From assembly GCF_036670025.1 (NCBI RefSeq), contig NZ_CP137640.1, forward strand, positions 2,390,001 to 2,454,000: a stretch of DNA of 64,000 bases, written 5' to 3'. How positions within the stretch are numbered: position 1 is the first letter of the stretch; each line of letters starts with the position of its first letter. Below, piece after piece: positions 16,885 to 26,319 of the stretch. Below the pieces are notes generated by a model. That model saw only the letters and a program-made list of their open reading frames with translations. It did no database searches and was not told the DNA's origin. The stretch comes from Bacillus_BD oryzisoli. Its GTDB lineage: Bacteria > Bacillota > Bacilli > Bacillales > Cytobacillaceae. The translations under genes were made by a program, and so were the position numbers.

Positions 16885-19800
16885 GCGGGCAGTTAAAAAT
16901 GTTAAGTGCTGGCGCGGGAGCCGGAAAAACCTATCGTTTAACGGAAGAAATTTATCAATCAATTATTAACGGAGTTCCGCCAGAAAATATTATGGCGACC
17001 ACTTTTACCACCAAGGCCGCAGATGAACTCATTGAGAGGGTTCGCTTGAAACTTCTAGAAGAAGGGGATGCGGCTGCTGCTGCGCGAATATTGGATGGGT
17101 ATGTCGGGACGATGAATAGTGTATTTGGCCGGCTATTACGTGAATTTGCTCTTGAAATGGGTCTTTCACCGGTTCAAAAGGTATTACCCGACACAGAGGC
17201 AACAACCTTATTTCATACGATTGCCGAAGAAATCATGCTCCGATACTATCATGACTACCATCAAGCCTTTACCCGCCTGGGACTTAATGACCGAAATGAC
17301 AGGAACGGCAATTATTGGGGGAAAAAGGTACTTGAGGTATTAAAGCTCGCCCGTGAAAATGGCATAAGTGCAATGGATATAAAAGGATGTGCCGATTATT
17401 CCTGGGAAAACATGTTAAAATGGCTCCCAGAGCCGCTCACAAATTCCGAGCAGCTAGATTCAGACTTAAAAGCTGCGTTAACCGTCGTAAAGTCTGTGCT
17501 TCCAGGAGGGGATAAGACAAATGATACGGCAAAAGCAATCGATACCATAACAGAGACACTGCGGGATTGGGACCTTTATGGCTCACTTTCCTGGCAGCAA
17601 TGGGCAAAATTAAGTAAGCTAAAAACAGGCGCCAAAAGTCGAGATGCGGTTTCGCCGGTACATCGTGCAGCTTCTATTCATGACAGGCATCCAAGGCTGC
17701 ATCAAGACTTGAAAGATGCCATGTATGCTGTATTTCAATGTGCAGCAGAGGCAATGGAAACCTATGCTAGTGAAAAAAGTAAGCGGGGATTGATTGATTT
17801 TACTGACCAAGAATCGTTGGCCCTTCGCTTACTGAAGGACGATCAAAATACAGAAGTGTTAAAAGACAGAATTTCCACTGTATTTATCGATGAATTCCAG
17901 GATTCAAGCCCGTTGCAAATCGCTCTAAATATGCAGCTGCGCGAAATTGCCGAAAGTGCTACGTGGGTTGGTGACGTCAAACAGGCGATATATGGTTTCA
18001 GGGGTACGGACCCTGAACTTATGCAAACAGCGATGACTAGTATTCCTGATTTAGAAATAGAAATCTTAGACGCTTCTTATCGTTCACGGAAGTCATTGGT
18101 TGAATTTGTCAACACTATTTTCATTCCTGTTTTTGAAGCTGGCGGGATGCCTGCAAAGCGAATCGCGTTAGATCCAAAACGGGAAGATCTTCCCGAGCAA
18201 ACACTAGCAGTGGAAGTATGGTCCTACTCCCATTCTAAAAATAAAAACACCGATGCGGCCCATTTAGCAACAGGTGTCCAAAACGTAATAAGGAATAAAG
18301 ATCAATATATAATAGTAGATAAAATTTCACGAGAGCCTCGTTCTCTCAGACCAAGTGATATTGCCATTCTCTGTCGTTCAAATGACGAATGTGTGGATAT
18401 CGCTAAAGAACTTGGCAAATTGGGCATCCCTGCTACTGTTGGAGAACAGGGCTTGTTATCAGAGCCGGAAGTTGTTTATGCCGTTGCCGCTTTCCGTTAT
18501 TTAATCGACCCTAGAGATACTCTTGCACTTGCGGAATTACTCCATTTTTCTTCCGATAAGTGGGGAGAAGGACGCTGGTTAAATGAATGGCTGCAATCTG
18601 ATAAGCGGGCCGAAACCTTTGCGACAGAGTCAATTATCCAAAAACTTAACAAGGCCCGGGAAAAGATTGCCCAAATGAGTCCGGGTGAGGTATTAGAATT
18701 AGCCTCGATTACAGCACGGGTAGACGAAACCGCTTTAAGATGGGGCAAGCCGGAACAGAGGCTTGCCAACCTTGATGCCCTTCGAAAACTTGCATCCGTA
18801 TATGAGGATACTGCAGCAACAAATGGAACGGCCGCAACAATGACTGGTTTTCTCTTATTCCTCGGTGAAGCTGAAAAAGATAAAGAATTAAATCTAGTGG
18901 CAGAATCGACTGATCACAATGCCGTACGGGTCCTTACCTATCACAAAGCAAAAGGATTGGAGTGGCCTTTTGTCATCTTAAATTCTCTGGATAATTCATC
19001 CAAGCGAAAAAAGCTGCCTGTATTTGATAAAGTAACAGCGGTCAGTACAACTAAGTTTAATGTTGAAGATCCTCTAAATGGACGCCGCCTCTATTACTGG
19101 CCATGGCCATACGGACAGCAAACAAGTAATGTAAGTCTAGATACTTTTGCAAAAGAGGCTCCACAGCTTCAAGAACGAGAGCAGCAGCTCATAGATGAGA
19201 ATCAAAGGCTGATGTATGTAGGAATGACAAGAGCCAGGGACTACCTTGTATTTGCAGCTCGCGACTTTTCCAAAATAGGCTGGCTGGATGAATTAACCGA
19301 TGAGGCAGGCCGTCCAATAATCGCAAGTATTGGGGTGCAAGAAGGAACAGACGAAGATAATCAGCATAACAGCCAAATGGGAACTATCATTGTAAATGGT
19401 AATCCTTTCTATTGTAAGGTCGAAATGTTATCAATTGATGAGGAGACTGAACAATCCACCCATTACAAGTTAGCCGTTGAATCTGTTTTTGTGGGAAGAA
19501 CACTAGAGCCAGAACCATTCCTACCGGCCCGATTTATTCCAAGCGGACAGAAGAGTGATGAAATGGTTGGGGAGATTGACAGCGGTCTTCCGTTAGAGAC
19601 AGATGTGGATTCAAACATTTCGAAAATACAACCTATTGGCAGCCGTCTCCCTTTATCAGGCAACCCTGAAATGGCAACGCTTGGGGAAATGGTTCACGCA
19701 TTTTTAGCCGCAGATGATTCCTCTAAGACATGGGATGAACGATTGGCTATGGCTGAGGCCATCAGACATAGATATGATATTAGTGCACTATCAGCAGCTT

Positions 19801-20147
19801 CCATGCTAAGTGCCTCAGACCGGCTTGCACAGTTTATCTCTGAGCAGTTTCCGGATCTATTATCCATACATCATGAATGGCCAATCCATTTACGAAAAGG
19901 GCTGCAAAAAGCTTCCGGATGGATTGACTTACTGCTAGATACACCAAAAGGCTGGGTCATTATTGACCATAAAACCTTTCCGGGAAAAGAATCGGACTGG
20001 CTTCCACGCGCTTCCAGTTATCTTCCGCAGTTAAGAACCTATGCCGAGGCGTTATCGAAAGCAACAGGAAAGACTGTCTATGAAGCTTGGATTCATATGC
20101 CAGTGGTTGGAGCGATGATTCATTTTACAGAAAAAGATTTAAAATAA
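16881..20147 (+). CDS. AddA-like UvrD-family helicase with C-terminal nuclease
   Basis: The 1088-residue SF1A helicase has all motifs in order: SAGAGAGKT (9-17), TTFTTKAADEL (Ia), FIDEFQD (about 335-341, II), VGDVKQAIYGFRG (III), ASYRSRKSL (IV), VLTYHKAKGLEWPFV (V) and LMYVGMTRARDYLV (VI). The C-terminus is a RecB-type nuclease: GWIDLLLDT...WVIIDHKTFPG (about 1014-1035), then QLRTYAEAL. Together with the upstream gene it forms a two-nuclease AddAB-like enzyme that should unwind and degrade DNA ends. GAGGGTGTCAAA is its ribosome site. It is a defence-associated paralog candidate, since housekeeping addAB sits elsewhere without McrBC and WYL neighbours. Confidence 0.85.
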   Translation: MSGQLKMLSAGAGAGKTYRLTEEIYQSIINGVPPENIMATTFTTKAADELIERVRLKLLEEGDAAAAARILDGYVGTMNSVFGRLLREFALEMGLSPVQKVLPDTEATTLFHTIAEEIMLRYYHDYHQAFTRLGLNDRNDRNGNYWGKKVLEVLKLARENGISAMDIKGCADYSWENMLKWLPEPLTNSEQLDSDLKAALTVVKSVLPGGDKTNDTAKAIDTITETLRDWDLYGSLSWQQWAKLSKLKTGAKSRDAVSPVHRAASIHDRHPRLHQDLKDAMYAVFQCAAEAMETYASEKSKRGLIDFTDQESLALRLLKDDQNTEVLKDRISTVFIDEFQDSSPLQIALNMQLREIAESATWVGDVKQAIYGFRGTDPELMQTAMTSIPDLEIEILDASYRSRKSLVEFVNTIFIPVFEAGGMPAKRIALDPKREDLPEQTLAVEVWSYSHSKNKNTDAAHLATGVQNVIRNKDQYIIVDKISREPRSLRPSDIAILCRSNDECVDIAKELGKLGIPATVGEQGLLSEPEVVYAVAAFRYLIDPRDTLALAELLHFSSDKWGEGRWLNEWLQSDKRAETFATESIIQKLNKAREKIAQMSPGEVLELASITARVDETALRWGKPEQRLANLDALRKLASVYEDTAATNGTAATMTGFLLFLGEAEKDKELNLVAESTDHNAVRVLTYHKAKGLEWPFVILNSLDNSSKRKKLPVFDKVTAVSTTKFNVEDPLNGRRLYYWPWPYGQQTSNVSLDTFAKEAPQLQEREQQLIDENQRLMYVGMTRARDYLVFAARDFSKIGWLDELTDEAGRPIIASIGVQEGTDEDNQHNSQMGTIIVNGNPFYCKVEMLSIDEETEQSTHYKLAVESVFVGRTLEPEPFLPARFIPSGQKSDEMVGEIDSGLPLETDVDSNISKIQPIGSRLPLSGNPEMATLGEMVHAFLAADDSSKTWDERLAMAEAIRHRYDISALSAASMLSASDRLAQFISEQFPDLLSIHHEWPIHLRKGLQKASGWIDLLLDTPKGWVIIDHKTFPGKESDWLPRASSYLPQLRTYAEALSKATGKTVYEAWIHMPVVGAMIHFTEKDLK

Positions 20148-20158
20148 TAAAAAGAATT

Positions 20159-20203
20159 CAGCCTGTTCAGCCATTATGGTAAGGTGGGGACAGGCTGTTT
20201 TTA
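20159..20203 (+). terminator. Terminator between the helicase and WYL genes
   Basis: CAGCCTGT pairs with ACAGGCTG, followed by TTTTTATATTTT. The next gene starts 21 bases later, so the hairpin separates or attenuates its transcription. Confidence 0.78.
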
Positions 20204-20223
20204 TATTTTGAAGGGGTGATAAT

Positions 20224-21207
20224 GTGAGCGAAATCAAAACTGGAATGAGGTTACTTGCGCTACAAAAAGTATTCCTTCGAGAGACGGATGAAAATCACCA
20301 GCTTTCCATCAAAGAACTGATTGAAAAGCTGAGATTAGAAATTCCAGATTGCACGGCAGATGCAAAAGCAGTAAAGAGATACATACATACACTTCAAGAA
20401 GCCGGCATTGACATTATCGAAAATGTCGAAAAGTTCGGTGAAAAAAAGTACAGCCATCAAGCTCGGCTTTTTGAAAGCTATCAATTAAGATTATTAGTAG
20501 ATCCGATTTTGTCAGCACGGTTTATCACGGAAGAAGAGAAGAAGAATATCATTCAAAATGTAAAAAAACTAACAAGTGAACACATTGCAAAAACATTGCC
20601 AGATCCAATTGTTTATCATCAATCGATTAATCAAGAATACCAATTGATAAAACTTCATATTGACCAAATCCATGAAGCATTATCCGAAAGTAAGATGATT
20701 ACGTTTCAATATGGAGATTGGGGCATCGAAAAGGAATTTAAACTGCGGCATAATGGAAAACTCTATCAGATTAAACCACATGCGTTAATATGGGAATCAG
20801 ATTTTTATTATCTGATCGGTGACGATGTAAAATACAGCGATGAAAAAAACCCAAGAAACTACCGTTATGTCACGATAACCGAAGATAAATTTACTCAAAA
20901 GAGAACCAACCTAAGTACGTATGTTCAAAATTCGTTTCATATGTTTGGCGGGCAAGATGAGTGGATTACCCTTAAATTCAAATTAAACCAAAGTATCCTG
21001 AATGGTGTAATTGATAAATTTGGGATTGATGTCGATTTACGAAAAGTAGACGATGAATATTTCCTTTTAAAAGCAAAAGCAAAATTAAGTCAAGGTCTTA
21101 AAGGCTGGATTTTGGCATGGGGGAGTCAGGTAGAGATACTATCGCCACAAAAGCTAATTGATGAAATAAAAGATGAATTTCAAAAAATGAGAACTTTATA
21201 TAAGTAA
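20224..21207 (+). CDS. HTH-WYL domain transcriptional regulator
   Basis: The 327-residue protein has an N-terminal winged helix (about 1-75, STADAKAVKRYI-like recognition region) and a WYL domain. The WYL part shows ITFQYGDWG, GKLYQIKPHALIWESDFYYL (about 176-199) and NYRYVTI, followed by a WCX-like C-terminus. WYL regulators bind nucleic-acid ligands and often control defence loci. A GTG start follows GAAGGGGTGATAAT. It lies directly after the AddAB-like pair and is the best candidate regulator of this locus, although a terminator intervenes. Confidence 0.88.
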   Translation: MSEIKTGMRLLALQKVFLRETDENHQLSIKELIEKLRLEIPDCTADAKAVKRYIHTLQEAGIDIIENVEKFGEKKYSHQARLFESYQLRLLVDPILSARFITEEEKKNIIQNVKKLTSEHIAKTLPDPIVYHQSINQEYQLIKLHIDQIHEALSESKMITFQYGDWGIEKEFKLRHNGKLYQIKPHALIWESDFYYLIGDDVKYSDEKNPRNYRYVTITEDKFTQKRTNLSTYVQNSFHMFGGQDEWITLKFKLNQSILNGVIDKFGIDVDLRKVDDEYFLLKAKAKLSQGLKGWILAWGSQVEILSPQKLIDEIKDEFQKMRTLYK

Positions 21208-21449
21208 AGGTAAAAAAAGGTTGTCAGTATTGCGCGGGTCGTAAAATTGGGGGACAAAATACTTAAGCTAGTATTAATTAAGAGATAGCATCATATTTAA
21301 TTAACCAACCAAAAAAAGTTTAATTCAACAAAAAATTATATGAGTTCAAAAAGAGATAATCTAATATTTAAAGAAAACATCTTTAAGTATATTTTGGTAA
21401 TCATTAGTAGAACGCCGCTTAAATATTAATAACTGTCGAAGGTGACAAA
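21208..21449. other. Short gene-free stretch
   Basis: AT-rich spacer between the WYL gene and the DUF6884/GIY-YIG pair. It presumably holds the promoter of that pair; I see no clear box. Confidence 0.4.
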
Positions 21450-21872
21450 ATGAAAATTGCATTAGTTAGCTGTACCAAACAAAAGAAAGAATTTCCTTGT
21501 AGTGCAGAAGAAATGTACATGCCTTCAACTCTTTTCAAAAAAATAACTTCCTATATTAAACAAACAGATATAGACGACTGGTATATTTTATCTGCAAAAT
21601 ATGGACTGTTAAATAAAAATACAATCATTTCTCCGTATGATGTAACCTTAGTAACGATGATTGCGGAGGAAAGAAGAGAGTGGGCAGATAGAGTAGGAGA
21701 AGAACTAATAAGTGAGTTTACTAATCAGCCAGAAATTTACTTCTTTGCTGGAGAAAAATATAGACAATACCTTGTACCTATACTTGAGAATGCTGGTTCT
21801 AAATGTCACGTCCCACTTAAAGGAATGCAAATAGGTGAACAGCTTCAGTACTTAAGTAATCAAATACAGTAA
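21450..21872 (+). CDS. DUF6884-like protein
   Basis: The 140-residue protein has MKIALVSCTKQKK at its start and WYILSAKYGLLNKNTIISPYD (about 47-67, first 20 residues cited as the motif SAKYGLL...PYD). These are hallmarks of the DUF6884 family, distantly like the YaaA fold. No function is established. It ends 19 bases before the GIY-YIG gene, so the two are an operon. The start codon follows GAAGGTGACAAA. Confidence 0.72.
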   Translation: MKIALVSCTKQKKEFPCSAEEMYMPSTLFKKITSYIKQTDIDDWYILSAKYGLLNKNTIISPYDVTLVTMIAEERREWADRVGEELISEFTNQPEIYFFAGEKYRQYLVPILENAGSKCHVPLKGMQIGEQLQYLSNQIQ

Positions 21873-21891
21873 TGGATAGAAGGTAAAAAGA

Positions 21892-22752
21892 ATGAGTAAA
21901 ACTTATCTATCAGATACTTGGGGAGGAATCACTTGGACTCCTTGGCTTACATTTAATCAAGTGATGAAAACAAAAAAGCTTTTACCAACTTCCCCGGGTA
22001 TGTATCGTATAAAACCTGTAGGCCAAAGTCATCTCATGTATGTTGGTCAGACAGGTCGTAATTTAAGAGAGCGACTAACTGATTTAATCCGAAATACAAA
22101 TAAGGAACAAATGCCTTTCAATGATCCACATACTGCTGCTCCATCTTTATGGGCATGGAAGGATGCTGAAGGTTGGGAATTTGAATGTTCGGTAGCTATA
22201 GTAGAAATGACTAAAGAGAATAGAGAAGGACTTGAATGTTTTCTATTATGGAAATATCGTGTTGAAATGGGAGAGTCGACATTCTGTAATCACGGACGAT
22301 TTCATCAGGACTATATTAAGTCAAAAAGTAGAAAAAGTGGGTTCCGCGGAGGAAAATTACATTCAAAAAATGTAAAAAACCAAACGTGGGGAAATAGTAG
22401 TACCCCGTTACACTTTCAAGGTTCTCCCATATCAACAGACTTTATGGGACTGCCATGGTTAAAATTTATTACAAAGGAGCAATTGTCAGAAGTCCCATCA
22501 AGTAAAGGGGTATATCGTATAAAAGGTATTGAAACAAATTCACTCTTATATATAGGACAGTCAAAGAAATTGAAAGAAAGATTAAAGGAGCATAATAGAA
22601 AAGAATGGGGCCAAGAGGTGGAGTTTTCTTATTTTATACTGAAAGATGCCACAGATTATCACCTAAAAGAGATTGAGAACGATTTAATAGGAGCTTTTTA
22701 CTCAATAGATAAAAGTGTCCCAACATATCAATTTAAAAATTTAAAAGGGTAG
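21892..22752 (+). CDS. Protein with tandem GIY-YIG nuclease domains
   Basis: The 286-residue protein has two GIY-YIG modules. The first (about 32-120) reads GMYRIKP...LMYVGQTGRNLRERL with YVG in place of YIG, and has a Glu in REGLECFLLWKYR. The second (about 203-280) reads GVYRIKG...LLYIGQSKKLKERLKEH with Glu in EIENDLIGAF. The family cuts DNA with a single metal. Two copies in one chain would let a monomer cut both strands. The linker contains basic residues (SKSRKSGFRGGKLHSKN). It is co-transcribed with the DUF6884 gene. Confidence 0.8.
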   Translation: MSKTYLSDTWGGITWTPWLTFNQVMKTKKLLPTSPGMYRIKPVGQSHLMYVGQTGRNLRERLTDLIRNTNKEQMPFNDPHTAAPSLWAWKDAEGWEFECSVAIVEMTKENREGLECFLLWKYRVEMGESTFCNHGRFHQDYIKSKSRKSGFRGGKLHSKNVKNQTWGNSSTPLHFQGSPISTDFMGLPWLKFITKEQLSEVPSSKGVYRIKGIETNSLLYIGQSKKLKERLKEHNRKEWGQEVEFSYFILKDATDYHLKEIENDLIGAFYSIDKSVPTYQFKNLKG

Positions 22753-22811
22753 GTTAAATTAATTAGCCTACACCTATTACTTGTATCCAAAATTACTTTG
22801 AAATAAATTCA

Positions 22812-23576
22812 CTAAACAGTATACCTACACTTAGGGTAATTACTGCATCCCTTGAATTTTCCATATTTACCTTTCCTGACAACAAGATGTCCTCCACAAC
22901 GAGGACAAACATTCATTTGCTCATTTAGTATTCTATCAGCAATATCCTGCTTAATATTCGCGACGTGCATTTTTTTCTGCTTCTTTCGTTCTTCCTTATC
23001 TGTTACAAAAAGAGATGATAGTTGTTGTTGGATTTTCTGTCTTTTAGAATCTGAAACGAGATTTACTCCGTTTTCTCTTTGGATTACTGATAGTAAATCT
23101 TTACTTTTAATTACCTTGGCTTTTTTAAACGGGACTTTAAACTTAAAGGTAGTTTGATTACTGAATACCACAATAGAGTATATGGGTACACCATCAAGAG
23201 GATTTCCAAGAAATTCTTGTATTGTTTTAATATGACCTAAATTTTGCCAAATCGGATTATAAAATCTTTCTTTCCGTTTATAAATAACCTGTGTCCAATA
23301 CTGGCTGTTTTCTGAACCCATGATCAAGCCCTTATAGTTTTTTGTTTTTATGACAAACAGACCTTTATGTGAAATAAGCATATGATCAATTTGTGAGGTG
23401 GAGCCATTCTTTTTGGGGATATGAATATCATTCATAAGAATATAATTATTTGGATCAAGCTTTTGGAGGAGGGTAGATACGTGCTTTTCTCCAATGAATC
23501 CTTTAATTTGTGCGAAATTTACTCGAAGCCACCAGGATAAAGCTAACATTACAGCAAAAAATAAAAAAGAGCCCAT
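22812..23576 (-). CDS. Membrane-tethered NERD protein with topoisomerase-type zinc finger
   Basis: The 254-residue protein has an N-terminal membrane helix (about 2-20), a NERD domain (about 28-140) and a C-terminal C4 zinc finger (CPRCGGHLVVRKGKYGKFKG with two more Cys in CSNYPKC). NERD is a PD-(D/E)XK-related domain: QIDHMLISHKGLFVI carries the Asp. The second motif reads KTKNYKG where E/V-X-K is usual, so the acidic residue is replaced by Lys and catalysis is doubtful. ATG follows AGGAGAGAAAACC. It converges with the GIY-YIG gene. Confidence 0.85.
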   Translation of the reverse strand: MGSFLFFAVMLALSWWLRVNFAQIKGFIGEKHVSTLLQKLDPNNYILMNDIHIPKKNGSTSQIDHMLISHKGLFVIKTKNYKGLIMGSENSQYWTQVIYKRKERFYNPIWQNLGHIKTIQEFLGNPLDGVPIYSIVVFSNQTTFKFKVPFKKAKVIKSKDLLSVIQRENGVNLVSDSKRQKIQQQLSSLFVTDKEERKKQKKMHVANIKQDIADRILNEQMNVCPRCGGHLVVRKGKYGKFKGCSNYPKCRYTV

Positions 23577-23827
23577 GGTTTTCTCTCCTTAAATAAATTA
23601 ATTTTATTTTAGAATAGCATATCAACGCAGAATGATAGATTATAATAAATTACTATTTTGTGATAGTTTTTTAACGAATAAAGGAAAGATTCGTTTAACT
23701 TCAGGATTATAAGTGTCAGGTAAGAAATGATATAATATTGGTGATATTTGTAAGTTGCTGGACGCTTATTTATTAAATGAAGGAAAGATAGAGGGATTAA
23801 AATCAATACAGTAGGTAGGTGCTTGTA

Positions 23828-25624
23828 ATGAGCAAGTATGTTGTAAATAATACTTCCATAGATACAATCATGGGTTCGATAAAAAGTGGGGAAATTGCAA
23901 TCCCGGAAATTCAACGACCATTTGTATGGGATTCAAGTAAGGTCAGGGATTTAATGGATTCGCTATATCAAGACTATCCAATTGGATATATTATTACGTG
24001 GAGAAATCCGGATACAAAATTGAAAGATGGAACGACTTCACAAGGTAAAAAGATCATAATTGATGGTCAGCAAAGGATTACTGCCATGACTGCAGCACTT
24101 CTTGGACAAGAAGTTGTGGGGTCGGATTATAAGAAAAGAAGAATAAAGATAGCCTTTAACCCTAAGGAAGAAAAATTCGAAGTATATAATGTTGCCATTG
24201 ATAAAAATCAAGAGTGGGTTAGTGATATCTCAGATTTTTTCAAAAATGGTTTTGATATGTTTGGTTTTGTTCAGCAATATTGTGCAGCTAATGATATCGG
24301 TGATCAAAGTAAAATAGGCCAGATTATTAACAGATTAACGAATATACGATATAGCAACATTGGCATTATTGAGTTATCTCATGAACTGGATATTGAAACA
24401 GTTACGGAGATATTTATCAGAATCAATTCCCAGGGTGTTGTTTTAAGTCAAGCTGATTTTGCTATGTCCAAGATTGCAGTAAATGAAAAATATAGTGGAG
24501 TTCTAATTAGAAAAACAATTGATTATTTTTGTCATCTTGCGAAAAATCCTGCAGATTTTTCTGCGATTCAAATGAATGATGTTGAATTTGTTAATACAAA
24601 TTATTTTGACAAAATTAAATGGATTAAAGATCACCATGAATCCTTATATGTCCCTGATTATTCAGATTTGCTTCGGGTTGCTTTTACTTCAAAATTTTTG
24701 CGAGGAAAGTTATCAAACTTGGTAAGCTTACTTTCAGGTAGAGATTTTGAAACAAGGGACTATAAAGAAGATATTGCTGAAAATTCGTATAGGACTCTTG
24801 AAGAAGGCGTATTGTCTTTTGTAAATGAAACGAACTTTAAAAGGTATCTAATGATCGTAAAGTCAGCTGGAATTATCAGTAAAAGTTTAATTCGTTCACA
24901 AAACGCATTGAATTTTGGTTATGTTTTATATTTAATGCTTAGAGATAAAAAGGTGGATCAAGCTATAATTAGTAAAACGGTACGAAAATGGTTAGTTTTA
25001 TCCATGTTAACGGGCCGTTATTCAGGATCACCAGAATCTATGTTTGAGTTCGATGTCCGTCGTTTTTTCCAGGCAGATAATGTGGAGCAGTACGTTAAAA
25101 ATGTTGAGGATGGGGAACTATCTGAAGCATTTTGGAACAATATTTTAGTGACTCGTCTAAATACTTCTGTAGCTAGTAGTCCATATTTTCACTTATTTTT
25201 AATATCCCAAATCAAAAATGGAGATAAAGGATTTTTATCAAAAGAGGTTGAAATCAAACATCTTATCGAAGAGCGTGGAGATATACATCATATCTTTCCT
25301 AAAAAATATTTACAGAGAAACGGCATGACAAATCGTGGTCAATATAACCAAATAGCTAATTATGTTTATACACAGCAAGAAATAAATATCTCGATTAGAG
25401 ATCAATCTCCAAAAGAATATATGCAAAAGATGATAGAGCAATGTAAATCAAAAAAAATAAAATTAGGAGAGATTGATGATTTGAATCAATTAGAAGAAAA
25501 TTTACGAGAAAACTGTATTCCACTTGAGATTTATGAAATGGAATTCAATCAATATGAAGAGTTTTTAAACTTAAGACGAAAACAAATGGCACAAAAAATT
25601 AAAGAATTTTATTTTTCTTTATAG
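23828..25624 (+). CDS. GmrSD-like DUF262/HNH restriction enzyme (type IV)
   Basis: The 598-residue protein fuses an N-terminal DUF262 (GmrS-like) domain with IPEIQRPFVWDSSKVRDLMD and the nucleotide-binding DGQQR motif (IIIDGQQRITAMTA, about 76-89) to a C-terminal HNH-type domain (GDIHHIFPKKYL, about 480-491, and a conserved Asn in QIANYVY). Single-chain GmrSD enzymes cut glucosylated hydroxymethylcytosine DNA; other DUF262 proteins sense other modifications. A GTG at 23819 could start three codons earlier, but the TAGGTAGGTG site fits ATG 23828. Confidence 0.88.
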   Translation: MSKYVVNNTSIDTIMGSIKSGEIAIPEIQRPFVWDSSKVRDLMDSLYQDYPIGYIITWRNPDTKLKDGTTSQGKKIIIDGQQRITAMTAALLGQEVVGSDYKKRRIKIAFNPKEEKFEVYNVAIDKNQEWVSDISDFFKNGFDMFGFVQQYCAANDIGDQSKIGQIINRLTNIRYSNIGIIELSHELDIETVTEIFIRINSQGVVLSQADFAMSKIAVNEKYSGVLIRKTIDYFCHLAKNPADFSAIQMNDVEFVNTNYFDKIKWIKDHHESLYVPDYSDLLRVAFTSKFLRGKLSNLVSLLSGRDFETRDYKEDIAENSYRTLEEGVLSFVNETNFKRYLMIVKSAGIISKSLIRSQNALNFGYVLYLMLRDKKVDQAIISKTVRKWLVLSMLTGRYSGSPESMFEFDVRRFFQADNVEQYVKNVEDGELSEAFWNNILVTRLNTSVASSPYFHLFLISQIKNGDKGFLSKEVEIKHLIEERGDIHHIFPKKYLQRNGMTNRGQYNQIANYVYTQQEINISIRDQSPKEYMQKMIEQCKSKKIKLGEIDDLNQLEENLRENCIPLEIYEMEFNQYEEFLNLRRKQMAQKIKEFYFSL

Positions 25625-25625
25625 G

Positions 25626-25778
25626 TATCATCTTGAACAGCTTAAAAAATCTTTTCTTGATATCATTACGGTAACTATTATTCCAAATGAATACGATTGG
25701 GGAAAGGAATTTAAAGTATATATTAATGCAATTGATGATACGATTGTTACCCTTGAGGTAGTATCAGTGGGATATTAG
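25626..25778 (+). pseudogene. C-terminal fragment of an unknown gene
   Basis: A 50-codon open frame without start directly follows the DUF262 stop: YHLEQLKKSFLDIITVTIIP ... VTLEVVSVGY, ending in TAG. It reads like a protein tail with alternating strand residues. A palindrome of family A type follows. The parent is not recognised. Confidence 0.4.
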
Positions 25779-25793
25779 TTCTTTCTATTTGAC

Positions 25794-25824
25794 CAGGCAC
25801 CCTCCAACCTTTGGATGGTGCCTG
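25794..25824. repeat. Extended family A-type palindrome
   Basis: CAGGCACC-C-TCCAA pairs with TTGGA-T-GGTGCCTG around CCT. The GGTGCC core links it to the family A repeats. It lies between convergent genes and could act as a terminator, but lacks a T-run. Confidence 0.6.
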
Positions 25825-25884
25825 ATACAAGATATTAGGGAAATCATTATTGGATTCTATCTATTTTGTCAAAGTGTGCCGGCA

Positions 25885-26319
25885 TTATTTATTTTTTAAA
25901 TAATTATAAACACAATTTTCAGTTTCCTCCTCACTTTCTGTCATACATTGATTCAACACGTTCATAGCCTCATCAAAATCCTCAAATCCCTCACCTGTCC
26001 AGTCGTCACTATAGACCCATTCATTATCATACGTTCCCCACACGACATCGTATTGCTCTTTCTTAATCTTAGGTTCTTCATCTTGTTGAGCTTCTGATTG
26101 ACTATCTTCTTGTGTCTCTTGTTGAGCCTCTGGTGTGTGTTTAGTCCAGTAAGCTGTTCCTGTTGTTTGATAAATTACGGTAGATGAAACTACAATCCCC
26201 AACCAAATTAAAGCTTTTTTCTTCTTTTTTTGAATCAACGCATTTACAATTGCAATTAACCCTCCGATAAAAACGAATGTGCAAGTTAACATAATAATTG
26301 ATACCATTGCTGTTGCCAA
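25885..26319 (-). CDS. Small membrane protein of unknown function
   Basis: The 144-residue protein has two hydrophobic helices (about 8-28 and 36-55) separated by KKKKK, then a Q/E-rich linker and a small acidic domain (YDVVWGTYDNEWVYSDDW, with two Cys in NQCMTESEEETENCVYNY). The positive-inside rule puts the loop inside and the acidic domain outside. ATG is preceded by AGGAGGAAATAAAAATT. No family is recognised. Confidence 0.6.
   Translation of the reverse strand: MATAMVSIIMLTCTFVFIGGLIAIVNALIQKKKKKALIWLGIVVSSTVIYQTTGTAYWTKHTPEAQQETQEDSQSEAQQDEEPKIKKEQYDVVWGTYDNEWVYSDDWTGEGFEDFDEAMNVLNQCMTESEEETENCVYNYLKNK

Noticed and set aside
14140..20147. Housekeeping addB/addA genes
   Set aside because: The proteins are shorter than standard AddB/AddA, the first lacks an N-terminal Walker A motif, and the neighbours are McrBC and a WYL regulator, so a defence paralog is preferred; a genome-wide check would decide.
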